64,000 bases of DNA from SAR92 clade bacterium H231 (GTDB lineage: Bacteria > Pseudomonadota > Gammaproteobacteria > Pseudomonadales > Porticoccaceae), in contig JAOALC010000004.1 in NCBI GenBank assembly GCA_025153775.1, positions 372,001 to 436,000 of the forward strand, written 5' to 3'. The notes below the pieces were generated by a model. It was given only the letters and a program-made list of their open reading frames with translations, was not told the DNA's origin and searched no databases. Positions 49,500 to 58,327 of this stretch are shown in pieces. The position numbers and the translations under genes are program-made. Within the stretch, counting starts at the first letter, position 1, and every line of letters starts with the position of its first letter.

Positions 49500-49946
49500 A
49501 TGTCAATGAAGCAAACAATCCATGATGCTATGAAAGAAGCCATGCGCGCCAAAGACAAGGCCCGCCTGGGCGCTATTCGACTGATGCAAGCTGAGTTTAA
49601 ACGTATAGAGGTGGATGAACGCATCGAAATTGACGATGCTCGCGTACTGGCGGTGCTGGACAAGATGGTCAAACAGCGCCGGGACTCGATCAACCAGTAC
49701 GAATCTGCAGGCCGTCAGGAACTGGCAGATATTGAAATTGCTGAAATAGCTGTGATTCAGGACTTTTTACCCGCCGCCCTGAGCGACGAGGAAATCGCCG
49801 AGATGATTGCAGCGGCAATTGATCAGACCGGTGCCAGCTCCATGGCCGATATGGGCAAGGTGATGGGTATTATTAAGCCGCAAATTCAGGGGCGAGCCGA
49901 TGCTGGCGCGGTCAGCGGACTAATAAAGGCCGCGCTGACCTCCTAG
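49500..49946 (+). CDS. yqeY: YqeY/GatB-domain protein
   Basis: 148 residues with an N-terminal helical region (AMRAKDKARLGAIRLMQAEFKRIEVDE) and the YqeY C-terminal domain (EIAVIQDFLPAALSDEEIAEMIAAAI... MGKVMGIIKPQIQGRADAGAVSGLIK), homologous to the tRNA-binding tail of amidotransferase GatB. Its cellular role is unclear. Constant presence between rpsU and dnaG in Pseudomonas relatives supports the call. Confidence 0.93.
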   Translation: MSMKQTIHDAMKEAMRAKDKARLGAIRLMQAEFKRIEVDERIEIDDARVLAVLDKMVKQRRDSINQYESAGRQELADIEIAEIAVIQDFLPAALSDEEIAEMIAAAIDQTGASSMADMGKVMGIIKPQIQGRADAGAVSGLIKAALTS

Positions 49947-50032
49947 AGCGCCCGGCAATTAAAATCCCTAGTTAAATTTCTGCGTCTAAGGGGTTACACT
50001 GCTCGACCCACTGCTTTTAACCTGAAGTGCCC

Positions 50033-51976
50033 ATGGCTGGATTGATCCCACAGACATTTATCGATGATCTACTCGACCGCGTCGATATAGTCGATGTGGT
50101 CAACAGTCGAGTGCAACTTAAAAAAGCCGGCAAAAATTACAAGGCCTGCTGCCCCTTTCACGAAGAAAAAAGCCCCTCGTTTACCGTAGCTCAGGACAAA
50201 CAGTTCTACTACTGCTTTGGCTGCGGAACTGGCGGCAATGCGCTGGGTTTTGTGATGGAATTCGACCGCATGGACTTTTTGCCAGCGGTCGAGATGCTGG
50301 CTAAAAACGCTGGCCTGGAAATTCCCCGAGAGGCAGCACCAGATCGTGCGGTCAGCAAGCAGAAAGATAATCTGTACTCCATGCTTACCCAGTCCGACCA
50401 ATTTTTCCGCCAACAGCTGCGCAGTCACCAGGACGCAGCAGCAGCTGTAGACTATCTTAAAGGTCGCGGTCTCAGTGGTCAGATAGCAGCGGCGTTTGGC
50501 GTGGGCTATGCACCCCCAGGCTGGGATAACCTATTGAAAGCCGCGGGCACCGAGCCCGACAAGATCAAACTGCTGGAAGAATCCGGCATGCTGATTGTTA
50601 AGCCAGAAGAGAAAAAGCAGTACGACCGTTTCCGCCACCGCATTATGTTCCCTATTCGCGACCAGCGCGGCCGCACTATTGGCTTTGGCGGTCGAGTGCT
50701 CGACGACAGCACACCCAAGTATCTCAACTCACCGGAGACACCAGTTTTTCATAAGGGCCGCGAGCTCTACGGTCTCTACGAAGCGCGCCAGGCACTGAAA
50801 GAAATACCCTACTTGATTATGGTAGAGGGCTATATGGATGTGATTGCCCTTGCCCAGTACGGTATTCACAATGCGGTGGCTACCCTGGGCACTGCACTCA
50901 CCGAAAACCATTTGCAGAAGCTGTTTCGCTACACCTCTGAACTGGTGTTTTGTTTTGACGGCGACAGCGCCGGAGTGCGAGCTGCAGGGCGCTCTCTGGA
51001 GATTGCACTGCCGGAAATGCGCGATGGCGTGTCGGCTAAATTCCTTTTTCTACCCGATGGTGAAGACCCCGACAGCATGGTGCGCAAACTGGGGACAGAT
51101 GAATTCCAAAAGCAGGTAACAGCAGCTACACCACTGTCCGAGTTTCTATTCGACCAGCTGAGTGAAGGCATAGATACCAGCACAGCCGATGGTAAAGCGC
51201 GACTGAGCAAAGTCTGCGCGCCACAGATAAATCGCATCCCCCAGGGCGTTTTTCGCCAGCTAATGCTGGAGGAGCTCTCCAGGCGCACCGGCATCAGCGC
51301 CGACAATCTGCGCGACTATGTAGCCAGTCACAAGCCGCCTGAACAGCGCGCTGCAGCTCAGCCCAGCAGCATTCCGGTACCGGCTCAGGGGCATCAGGAC
51401 CCACGCAACTATGATGAGCCCATGGAGACCCGTGGCGATCTGGACTACGAGCCATTTCCAGACCTGGTGGCCGAGCGCAGTTCGAAAATTCGCCTGGCGC
51501 CCATTAAGTTTCTCACCGCACTATTGCTGAATCACCCTGACCTAGCAGAGCATGTAGAGGACACCAGCATGCTGGATGGCAGCGCAGATGCAGATATGGC
51601 GCTGTTTTTGCGAGTGCTACAAGTGGTGCGAGACAACCCCCATTACAAACCCTCGCACATCTTTGCCTACTGGCTGGGCACCCATGGCAACCAGGATGAA
51701 ACCAAAGTACTGCAATCACTGGCCGCCAGCGAACTCTACCACCCACCCAAGGGCACCGGGCGCGATGATCACCAGGAGTTTTGTGATACATTAAAGCATG
51801 TGACGCAAAGTGCCTTTGAGGCTCTGCCAGCAGCAGATAAAGCCATGCATTTACTGGCTCGCCAATCTCTTAACGAGCGCGAAATCAAGCAGCTGCATAA
51901 AATACGCCTGCAACTCGGCGAAGACCCCCAGTCAAATGAGCTAAAAAACAAGATAAAACAACGACTTGTGGTCTAA
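50033..51976 (+). CDS. dnaG: DNA primase
   Basis: DnaG synthesises RNA primers at the fork. The 647 residues have the N-terminal CHC2 zinc domain (CCPFHEEKSPSF... YYCFGCGTGGN), the TOPRIM RNA-polymerase core with EGYMD and FDGDSAG, and a C-terminal helicase-binding domain after a linker at about 430-470. ATG 50033 is preferred to GTG 50027: the family begins MAGLIPQTFIDDLL, and GAAG lies 6 nt upstream. Confidence 0.97.
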   Translation: MAGLIPQTFIDDLLDRVDIVDVVNSRVQLKKAGKNYKACCPFHEEKSPSFTVAQDKQFYYCFGCGTGGNALGFVMEFDRMDFLPAVEMLAKNAGLEIPREAAPDRAVSKQKDNLYSMLTQSDQFFRQQLRSHQDAAAAVDYLKGRGLSGQIAAAFGVGYAPPGWDNLLKAAGTEPDKIKLLEESGMLIVKPEEKKQYDRFRHRIMFPIRDQRGRTIGFGGRVLDDSTPKYLNSPETPVFHKGRELYGLYEARQALKEIPYLIMVEGYMDVIALAQYGIHNAVATLGTALTENHLQKLFRYTSELVFCFDGDSAGVRAAGRSLEIALPEMRDGVSAKFLFLPDGEDPDSMVRKLGTDEFQKQVTAATPLSEFLFDQLSEGIDTSTADGKARLSKVCAPQINRIPQGVFRQLMLEELSRRTGISADNLRDYVASHKPPEQRAAAQPSSIPVPAQGHQDPRNYDEPMETRGDLDYEPFPDLVAERSSKIRLAPIKFLTALLLNHPDLAEHVEDTSMLDGSADADMALFLRVLQVVRDNPHYKPSHIFAYWLGTHGNQDETKVLQSLAASELYHPPKGTGRDDHQEFCDTLKHVTQSAFEALPAADKAMHLLARQSLNEREIKQLHKIRLQLGEDPQSNELKNKIKQRLVV

Positions 51977-52018
51977 GATAAGAAAAACAAAATAAGGCCA
52001 ATAAACTCCAAATACTCT

Positions 52019-52047
52019 GGGACAAAGGCCTCTTAATTGGATATAAT
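52019..52047 (+). promoter_or_regulatory. Internal promoter for rpoD
   Basis: A perfect TATAAT (52042-52047) sits 17 nt behind GGGACA (52019-52024, 4 of 6). It lies about 40 nt above the rpoD ATG in the dnaG-rpoD gap and would allow rpoD expression independent of the upstream operon promoter. Confidence 0.55.
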
Positions 52048-52087
52048 TGCGCGCTATTTTTTGGCGTCCCACTACAGAAAAGTACCT

Positions 52088-53938
<1,851 letters not shown>

Positions 53939-53943
53939 GTTGA

Positions 53944-54202
53944 CGAGCGCGTGACGCCGCCTTGCGGCAACGGACAAGATAACGCAGGATTTTTGCTGCA
54001 AGGTTAGGAGCCGCGCAGCGATTTGAGGGAGCATACTTAAAGTATGTGACCGAGATTAGCGAGCACGTGACGCCGCCTTGCGGCAACGGACAAGATAACG
54101 CAGGATTTTTGCTGCAAGGTTAGGAGCCGCGCAGTGATTTGAGGGAGCATACTTAAAGTATGTGACCGAGATTAGCGAGCACGTGACGCCGCCTTGCGGC
54201 AA
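53944..54202. repeat. Tandem 116-bp repeat, about 2.3 copies
   Basis: The unit recurs with a strict 116-bp period (GTGACGCCGCCTTGCGGC at 53951, 54067 and 54183), starting a few bases behind the rpoD stop and running up to the tRNA. Copies 1 and 2 differ at only a couple of positions; copy 3 is cut short after GCGGCAA. Each unit holds short inverted repeats: GCCGC-CTT-GCGGC, GCAG...CTGC, and the near-perfect palindrome CATACTT-A-AAGTATG. No reading frame is evident. It looks like a dispersed REP/MITE-type element that has duplicated, which only a genome-wide search can show. Confidence 0.85.
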
Positions 54203-54216
54203 AAAGACAAGTTAAA

Positions 54217-54293
54217 GGGCCCATAGCTCAGTTGGTTAGAGCAGTCGACTCATAATCGATTGGTCGTAGGTTCAAGTCCTACTGGGCCCACCA
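54217..54293 (+). tRNA. ileX: tRNA with anticodon CAT, probably tRNA-Ile2 (lysidine-modified, reads AUA)
   Basis: A full cloverleaf of 77 nt: acceptor GGGCCCA/TGGGCCC, D arm AGCTCAGTTGGTTAGAGC, anticodon stem GTCGA/TCGAT around CTCATAA, T arm GTAGG-TTCAAGT-CCTAC (54266-54282), and an encoded ACCA end. CAT can mean Met or Ile2. The anticodon arm and flanks (AGCAGTCGACTCATAATCGA, TTGGTCG) resemble tRNA-Ile2 of E. coli rather than elongator Met, and E. coli ileX also lies near rpoD. It would then need TilS to convert C34 to lysidine. It reads in the same direction as rpoD; no separate promoter is obvious. Confidence 0.9.
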
Positions 54294-54683
54294 TTTCACC
54301 TACGGTTCAATGCCGAACCCGTAGGACTAATCCAGGCAGTGCTCTTTATCTCAAATCACCACTGCCGTGGCGCTGCTAGAGCAGCTCCACCCTACTGGGC
54401 CCACCATTTCACCTACGGTTCAATGCCGAACCCGTAGGACTAATCCAGGCAGTGCTCTTTATCTCAAATCACCACTGCCGTGGCGCTGCTAGAGCAGCTC
54501 CACCCTACTGGGCCCACCATTTCACCTACGGTTCAATGCCGAACCCGTAGGACTAATCCAGGCAGTGCTCTTTATCTCAAATCACCACTGCCGTGGCGCT
54601 GCTAGAGCAGCTCCACCCTACTGGGCCCACCATTTCACCTACGGTTCAATGCCGAACCCGTAGGACTAATCCAGGCAGTGCTC
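54278..54683 (+). repeat. 113-bp tandem repeats carrying the tRNA 3' end, about 3.6 copies (rtT-like)
   Basis: Period exactly 113 bp, with CTACTGGGCCC at 54279, 54392, 54505 and 54618. Every unit starts with the 16 nt CCTACTGGGCCCACCA, identical to the tRNA 3' T-stem strand, acceptor strand and CCA. The rest of the unit folds into three hairpins; in unit 1 these are 54299-54325 (10 bp, one bulge), 54335-54366 (7 bp) and 54367-54390 (9 bp plus mismatch, TAGA loop). The units look identical; the last stops at 54683. TAGAGCAG near the unit end also occurs in the tRNA D arm, so the unit may contain an internally deleted tRNA. A terminator follows, so the array is probably transcribed with the tRNA. 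Confidence 0.93.
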
Positions 54684-54717
54684 AGTCCTTTTATAGGGAA
54701 CTGGGAAAACCAGAACC

Positions 54718-54755
54718 AAAAAAAGCCCAGAGCAGTCACTACTCCGGGCTTTTTA
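54718..54755. terminator. Rho-independent terminator after the tRNA repeat array
   Basis: AAAAAAGCCC-A-GAG pairs with CTC-C-GGGCTTTTT around a 9-nt loop (54718-54755). It has A tracts and T tracts on both sides and can serve both the tRNA/repeat transcript and the convergent gene ending at 54796. Confidence 0.85.
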
Positions 54756-54795
54756 ATTGTTGGAACCGCTATTTTACTATTTGCTCTTAACTATT

Positions 54796-55551
54796 TTAGC
54801 TAGGTTCTATAGTTCCTGAGGGCTGAGATAGCCATACGCGAGGCTTGTCGCAGACCATCAGCTCAGAATAGAGAGATTGGGCAACCTGCATTCCGCCTTT
54901 CATCATCATATCATGGGCTTTACCTCGCTCCTCCATGCTCTCTGCAATGTAGACATTGTAGAAATCAGTTGTGCTGGCTCTGGCGTCTCCAACACCGGCA
55001 AACCAACGATAGGCACCCAAATTCATGCCTTTGTCAGTCATCCAGCTAATCCACTTCTTATCAGCTGCGGCCACATCCGCATAGCTCACGCCCTCGTTTA
55101 ACTCACAGGCGTTAACCTGCAGATAACCTGCCTCTCCGAGCTTTGCATAGGGTTTAAGCTCCATACTGGTCAGCAGGGAGCTGGCACTGCAAGGTGCCAC
55201 GGCACCAAATTTTTTCTGGAGTTTAGCGCCCTGAGCAAACCATTGATCTTTAACACGCCCCATGGTCTGATGATTTTCGGCAACCCCTAACCAAATATAA
55301 TCGATTGAAAAGTCAGCGCCATTGTAGACAACTGGCTGCATAATATAGGCTTGGTAACCATCGGTAAATTTACCATCTACCCAGCTATCCCATTCACCGG
55401 CAACTTTTTTGACATCGCCAATATCTTTACCATCTGCAAATGAACACTGGAACATTTCAAGCGCAGCAAGGTTGGGAGCATGGTGGTCTGAAAAAGCAGG
55501 GGAAGCCAGCATTGCGACTAACAAAGATACAGCTATTATTATATTTTTCAT
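54796..55551 (-). CDS. Exported protein with two tandem copies of an unknown domain
   Basis: A 251-residue protein with a signal peptide ending PAFS. The mature part holds two related halves: EMFQCSFADGKDIGDVKKVAGEWDSWVD...GYQAYIMQP and NACELNEGVSYADVAAADKKWISWMTDKGM...GAYRWF, each with an early Cys, a Trp-rich helix and a later Cys. I do not recognise the family. ATG 55551 begins the signal peptide; an in-frame ATG at 55569 adds six residues. The gene ends at the terminator shared with the tRNA array. Confidence 0.75.
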   Translation of the reverse strand: MKNIIIAVSLLVAMLASPAFSDHHAPNLAALEMFQCSFADGKDIGDVKKVAGEWDSWVDGKFTDGYQAYIMQPVVYNGADFSIDYIWLGVAENHQTMGRVKDQWFAQGAKLQKKFGAVAPCSASSLLTSMELKPYAKLGEAGYLQVNACELNEGVSYADVAAADKKWISWMTDKGMNLGAYRWFAGVGDARASTTDFYNVYIAESMEERGKAHDMMMKGGMQVAQSLYSELMVCDKPRVWLSQPSGTIEPS

Positions 55552-55718
55552 CTGTGTTGACCTATTCACTATTAATTAAAGAGCAGGCAGTGTGACCCTA
55601 ATTACTGCCAGTAGTCAACTGGCTAAGATTAAGAGAAGCAGCAAAGTTTATTTAGCCCTTGATAAGTCGCTGAATTAAGATAATCTAGCCCGTGAATTAA
55701 CTACAAGATTTAAGACCA

Positions 55719-56297
55719 GTGCAAACAGCCATTAAAATTATAATCTTTGCAGTGTTAGCCGCCGTTGCAGTCTCGGTACCAGGAGTCTATAAATTCGCCG
55801 CCGACCTTTTTTGGTCCCCGCCCACCAGCTTCGCTGGTGTCTCCCTGGGCATGAGTAAATCGGACGTAATTTTTCACAAAGGTGCTGGTACCTGCTCTGA
55901 AAACCTATGTGAGATCGATAAGGTTAAAGCCATCTTGGATGCTGAGAAAAAAGTATCCCATTTTCTGATCGATCCGGAGCATATTGAGGCTGATTTTGCG
56001 TCGGTGGAAGGCATGCAGGCTAAGCTTGGTGAGGAAACAATACTCAGTGTGCATCAGGATTTAAGCCAGCGACGCTACAGCTATGCTGAACTACAAATCT
56101 CATTTTTATTCGACACCAATCAACTGGTGTCGGCAACCATTGGTCCAGTTATCTGGGGAGATTTGCCCCCTGTAGGGGAATACTATATTGCCGGCGAAAA
56201 AATCTGCCCCGGAGATGATTGCCCCTGGGATCCAGAATCACTGGCTCTCAAAGCTGATTTCAGCGAAAAGAATTACTCTGACCTGCTGCCAGAGTAA
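55719..56297 (+). CDS. Hypothetical membrane-anchored or exported protein
   Basis: 192 residues, GTG start at 55719. A hydrophobic N-terminal segment (about 3-25, AIKIIIFAVLAAVAVSVPGV) is followed by a soluble domain with two Cys pairs (GTCSENLCEID; KICPGDDCPWDP). GVSLGMSKSDVIFHKGAG resembles the start of small lipoprotein-like SmpA/OmlA domains, but the match is weak. No partner gene is evident; it converges with a cupin gene 4 nt away. Confidence 0.6.
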   Translation: MQTAIKIIIFAVLAAVAVSVPGVYKFAADLFWSPPTSFAGVSLGMSKSDVIFHKGAGTCSENLCEIDKVKAILDAEKKVSHFLIDPEHIEADFASVEGMQAKLGEETILSVHQDLSQRRYSYAELQISFLFDTNQLVSATIGPVIWGDLPPVGEYYIAGEKICPGDDCPWDPESLALKADFSEKNYSDLLPE

Positions 56298-56301
56298 TAA
56301 T

Positions 56302-56637
56302 CTATTGGGGAATAGGTAGAGGCTTGTCTACGGGCTGGGTCAGCGCACCGGGCTCAACGGGCAAGCCAAAAATAGCACTATAGCCCTCAGTCTCTTCGCA
56401 ATGGGCTATACCAGCTCTGCCAATTATCTTGGACCCAGGTCCGCAAACTATGGTCTCACCTGACTCATGCTCAGTTACCTTTAACTCACCACTGGTGATA
56501 TAAATAAAAGAGTCAAAGTCATGCCAGTGAAAGTCGTTTTTTAGGGCCGGAAACTCTGATTTATACGCATGGTAGCCCGCCTCTGCAATTTGCGCATAGG
56601 CCTCTGCTTCGTCTTTGTAGCTGGTTACTGTTTGCAT
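56302..56637 (-). CDS. Small cupin-domain protein
   Basis: 111 residues forming a single cupin barrel: FHWHDFDSFIYITSGELKVTEHESGE (motif 1 with metal-type His residues) and GPGSKIIGRAGIAHCEE (motif 2). The ligands suggest a metal centre. Cupins of this size bind small molecules or act as simple dioxygenases or isomerases; the substrate cannot be read from the sequence. Confidence 0.8.
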   Translation of the reverse strand: MQTVTSYKDEAEAYAQIAEAGYHAYKSEFPALKNDFHWHDFDSFIYITSGELKVTEHESGETIVCGPGSKIIGRAGIAHCEETEGYSAIFGLPVEPGALTQPVDKPLPIPQ

Positions 56638-56695
56638 CTCACACCCCTATAGTTATTTTTTGAAAATACTAGCACCGGCCCATATAGGGGTCAAA

Positions 56696-57019
56696 CTATA
56701 TATCCTCATGTATCCAGATACCTGATGTGGCCTGGCAGTCCAGGGCATCCAGGCCCATGTGAATACATAGGCCAAGACCGACCAGCCTAGTTTTGGGGGC
56801 TATACAGAGTGCGCAATACAACAGAATAAACCCTAGCTGGTGCAGAGGATGAAAGCCTATGCTGCAACGGTTGGGGCTATATATAGGACTGGCCAGCAGA
56901 TGGTCTATATCTACCAGCATGGTGGCAACCATAATCAGGTAGGCTAGAGTCCAGCCTCTGCGCCACCAGAGCATTGCCACCAGCGCAGGTACTATAAGAT
57001 GCAGACTGATATGAAACAT
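56696..57019 (-). CDS. DUF6122 integral membrane protein
   Basis: 107 residues with three or four hydrophobic segments. MFHISLHLIVPALVAML, ATMLVDIDHLLASPIYSPNRCSIGFHPLH and GLCIHMGLDALDCQ form the conserved His/Asp-rich pattern of DUF6122, reminiscent of metal-dependent membrane hydrolases. The function is unknown. It may be expressed with the cupin gene 58 nt downstream. Confidence 0.8.
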   Translation of the reverse strand: MFHISLHLIVPALVAMLWWRRGWTLAYLIMVATMLVDIDHLLASPIYSPNRCSIGFHPLHQLGFILLYCALCIAPKTRLVGLGLCIHMGLDALDCQATSGIWIHEDI

Positions 57020-57093
57020 AGTTGGAACTGCTCGTAATTACTATTCCGCTTAAAAATAAGCGCTTTTAAATCAGTAATTTTAAATCAGCCATC

Positions 57094-57534
57094 TTATTCC
57101 ACAGTGATGGTGATTTTTTCTGACATCACTGGCCTGGCATGGGGTACATGCAGATGGTTGCCCAGCAGTAGCTGCAAGCTGTGGACACCTGGCTCAAGCT
57201 CCAGAGTAGTTTCGGTCTGGCCCTTGCCAAAATGAATAACCTGAGCACTTGCAGGCAATGGCATATCCATAGCCGGAAGCTCTTGCAAATTAATTAACAG
57301 ATGGTGGTGGCCACTATTGGCTCGCTCAGTGCCCGCAGGACTAATGGCCACATTGGAATTACCAAAACTTAGGGTAACCGGAGAACTGACCCTCTGCCCG
57401 TCCTGAGGCGATTTAATCCACACAACAGCATCGGCAGATACAGGGGATACCATAGTGGACTCTGCGCCCGACGCAAACAGCGACGAGGACATGGTAACTG
57501 TGAGTAGAAATACAGGTAGCAAATAGGGGTGCAT
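57094..57534 (-). CDS. DUF4399 exported protein
   Basis: 146 residues with a signal peptide (about 1-22) and a DUF4399 beta domain: VVWIKSPQDGQRVSSPVTLSFGNSNVAISPAG, SGHHHLLIN, FGKGQTETTLELEPGVHSLQLLLGNHLHVPH. The conserved His cluster suggests metal binding in the periplasm. The function is not known. Confidence 0.82.
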   Translation of the reverse strand: MHPYLLPVFLLTVTMSSSLFASGAESTMVSPVSADAVVWIKSPQDGQRVSSPVTLSFGNSNVAISPAGTERANSGHHHLLINLQELPAMDMPLPASAQVIHFGKGQTETTLELEPGVHSLQLLLGNHLHVPHARPVMSEKITITVE

Positions 57535-57626
57535 GGCAACGGGTTCCTTTAATATCAGCGACTAGCTTCCCACCTTTTATCCCCTGTCGCAACCCGCAAT
57601 GAGCCCAGTAAAGATTTTGCAGCAAA

Positions 57627-58103
57627 CTATATAGTCAAACCGCAATCAGCAAAGGTTTGCTTATCATTGTTGTCGAACAACAGACTATATTTAGTCTTAA
57701 CAGCATGGTATCTGACGATATAGTCACAGCCCGCAGTAATCTGAAAATCAACGCCCATCTGTTCACGAGCTTTCAGCATAAACTCTGCTGGCGGCAGGTC
57801 GGCCTTTAATCTGAGCATATCTGCACAGGCGGGAACATGGTTTTTCCGATCATTGGCAAACAGTGCTTTTTTAAAACCACTCCAGTCCATCGCACCGCTA
57901 TCATGGGCATCGCGGAACGAGACTATATGATCTACCTCCAAAGAACTGCAGTTAGCGGCCGAATAGAAACCCACGGCGCTATAGGCTTTATAGCTATGGT
58001 ACTTAAAGTCATCTTCATTAAATGGACGAACAGAGGAAGCGTAAGAAGAACTAACAATGGATAGCAGCAGAAACACCGAAACGGTTTTGGAATAAATCAC
58101 CAT
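57627..58103 (-). CDS. Exported HNH-type nuclease-like protein
   Basis: 158 residues with a signal peptide ending SYAS. The core SSLEVDHIVSFRDAHDSGA...FANDRKNHVPACADMLRLKADLPPAEFM is the beta-beta-alpha-metal HNH pattern of small secreted nucleases (DHI for the metal/catalytic His, N in NDRKNH). Several Cys could form disulfides outside the cell. It lies near an alkaline phosphatase lipoprotein, so DNA-derived phosphate scavenging is possible but inferred. Confidence 0.75.
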   Translation of the reverse strand: MVIYSKTVSVFLLLSIVSSSYASSVRPFNEDDFKYHSYKAYSAVGFYSAANCSSLEVDHIVSFRDAHDSGAMDWSGFKKALFANDRKNHVPACADMLRLKADLPPAEFMLKAREQMGVDFQITAGCDYIVRYHAVKTKYSLLFDNNDKQTFADCGLTI

Positions 58104-58210
58104 AGTCAGTTACCTTCGCAGGGAAGATTAAAACGCATTTGCTATATGCGCGGGAAAACAATAACTAGCTTTTTTATCACTATCTCAGACGCAGTTGGTC
58201 TTTGCAAGCA

Positions 58211-58327
58211 GGGCGTTTTATTGGCTCAGGGCGTTTTATTGGCTCAGGGCGTTTTATTGGCTCAGGGCTGTTTGTTGGCTCAGGGCGTGTTATTGGCTCA
58301 GGGCTGTTTGTTGGCTCAGGGCTGTTT
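58211..58327. repeat. 18-bp minisatellite at the 3' end of the phosphatase gene
   Basis: Six full 18-bp units start at 58211, 58229, 58247, 58265, 58283 and 58301, with a partial seventh. Two main variants are GGGCGTTTTATTGGCTCA and GGGCTGTTTGTTGGCTCA. On the minus strand the second reads through as Ala-Leu-Ser-Gln-Gln-Thr, and the first brings a TAA stop. The stop of the phosphatase gene lies in the fifth unit (58290-58292). Confidence 0.95.

Noticed and set aside
52037-52087. Longer rpoD starting at ATG 52037
   Set aside because: The added 17 residues overlap the perfect TATAAT and are not part of sigma70; family homology begins at ATG 52088.
54217-54293. CAT tRNA as elongator or initiator tRNA-Met
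   Set aside because: The anticodon arm and variable region match tRNA-Ile2, and an initiator would lack the first acceptor pair seen here. Elongator Met is not fully excluded.
54278-54683. 113-bp repeats as a CRISPR array
   Set aside because: The units are directly contiguous with no unique spacers and include the tRNA end; no cas genes are near.
54593-54790. Small open frame running out of the last 113-bp repeat through the terminator
   Set aside because: E. coli rtT repeats contain a small Arg-rich ORF (tpr), so I considered a parallel. This frame lacks a Shine-Dalgarno, is not especially basic and covers the terminator hairpin.
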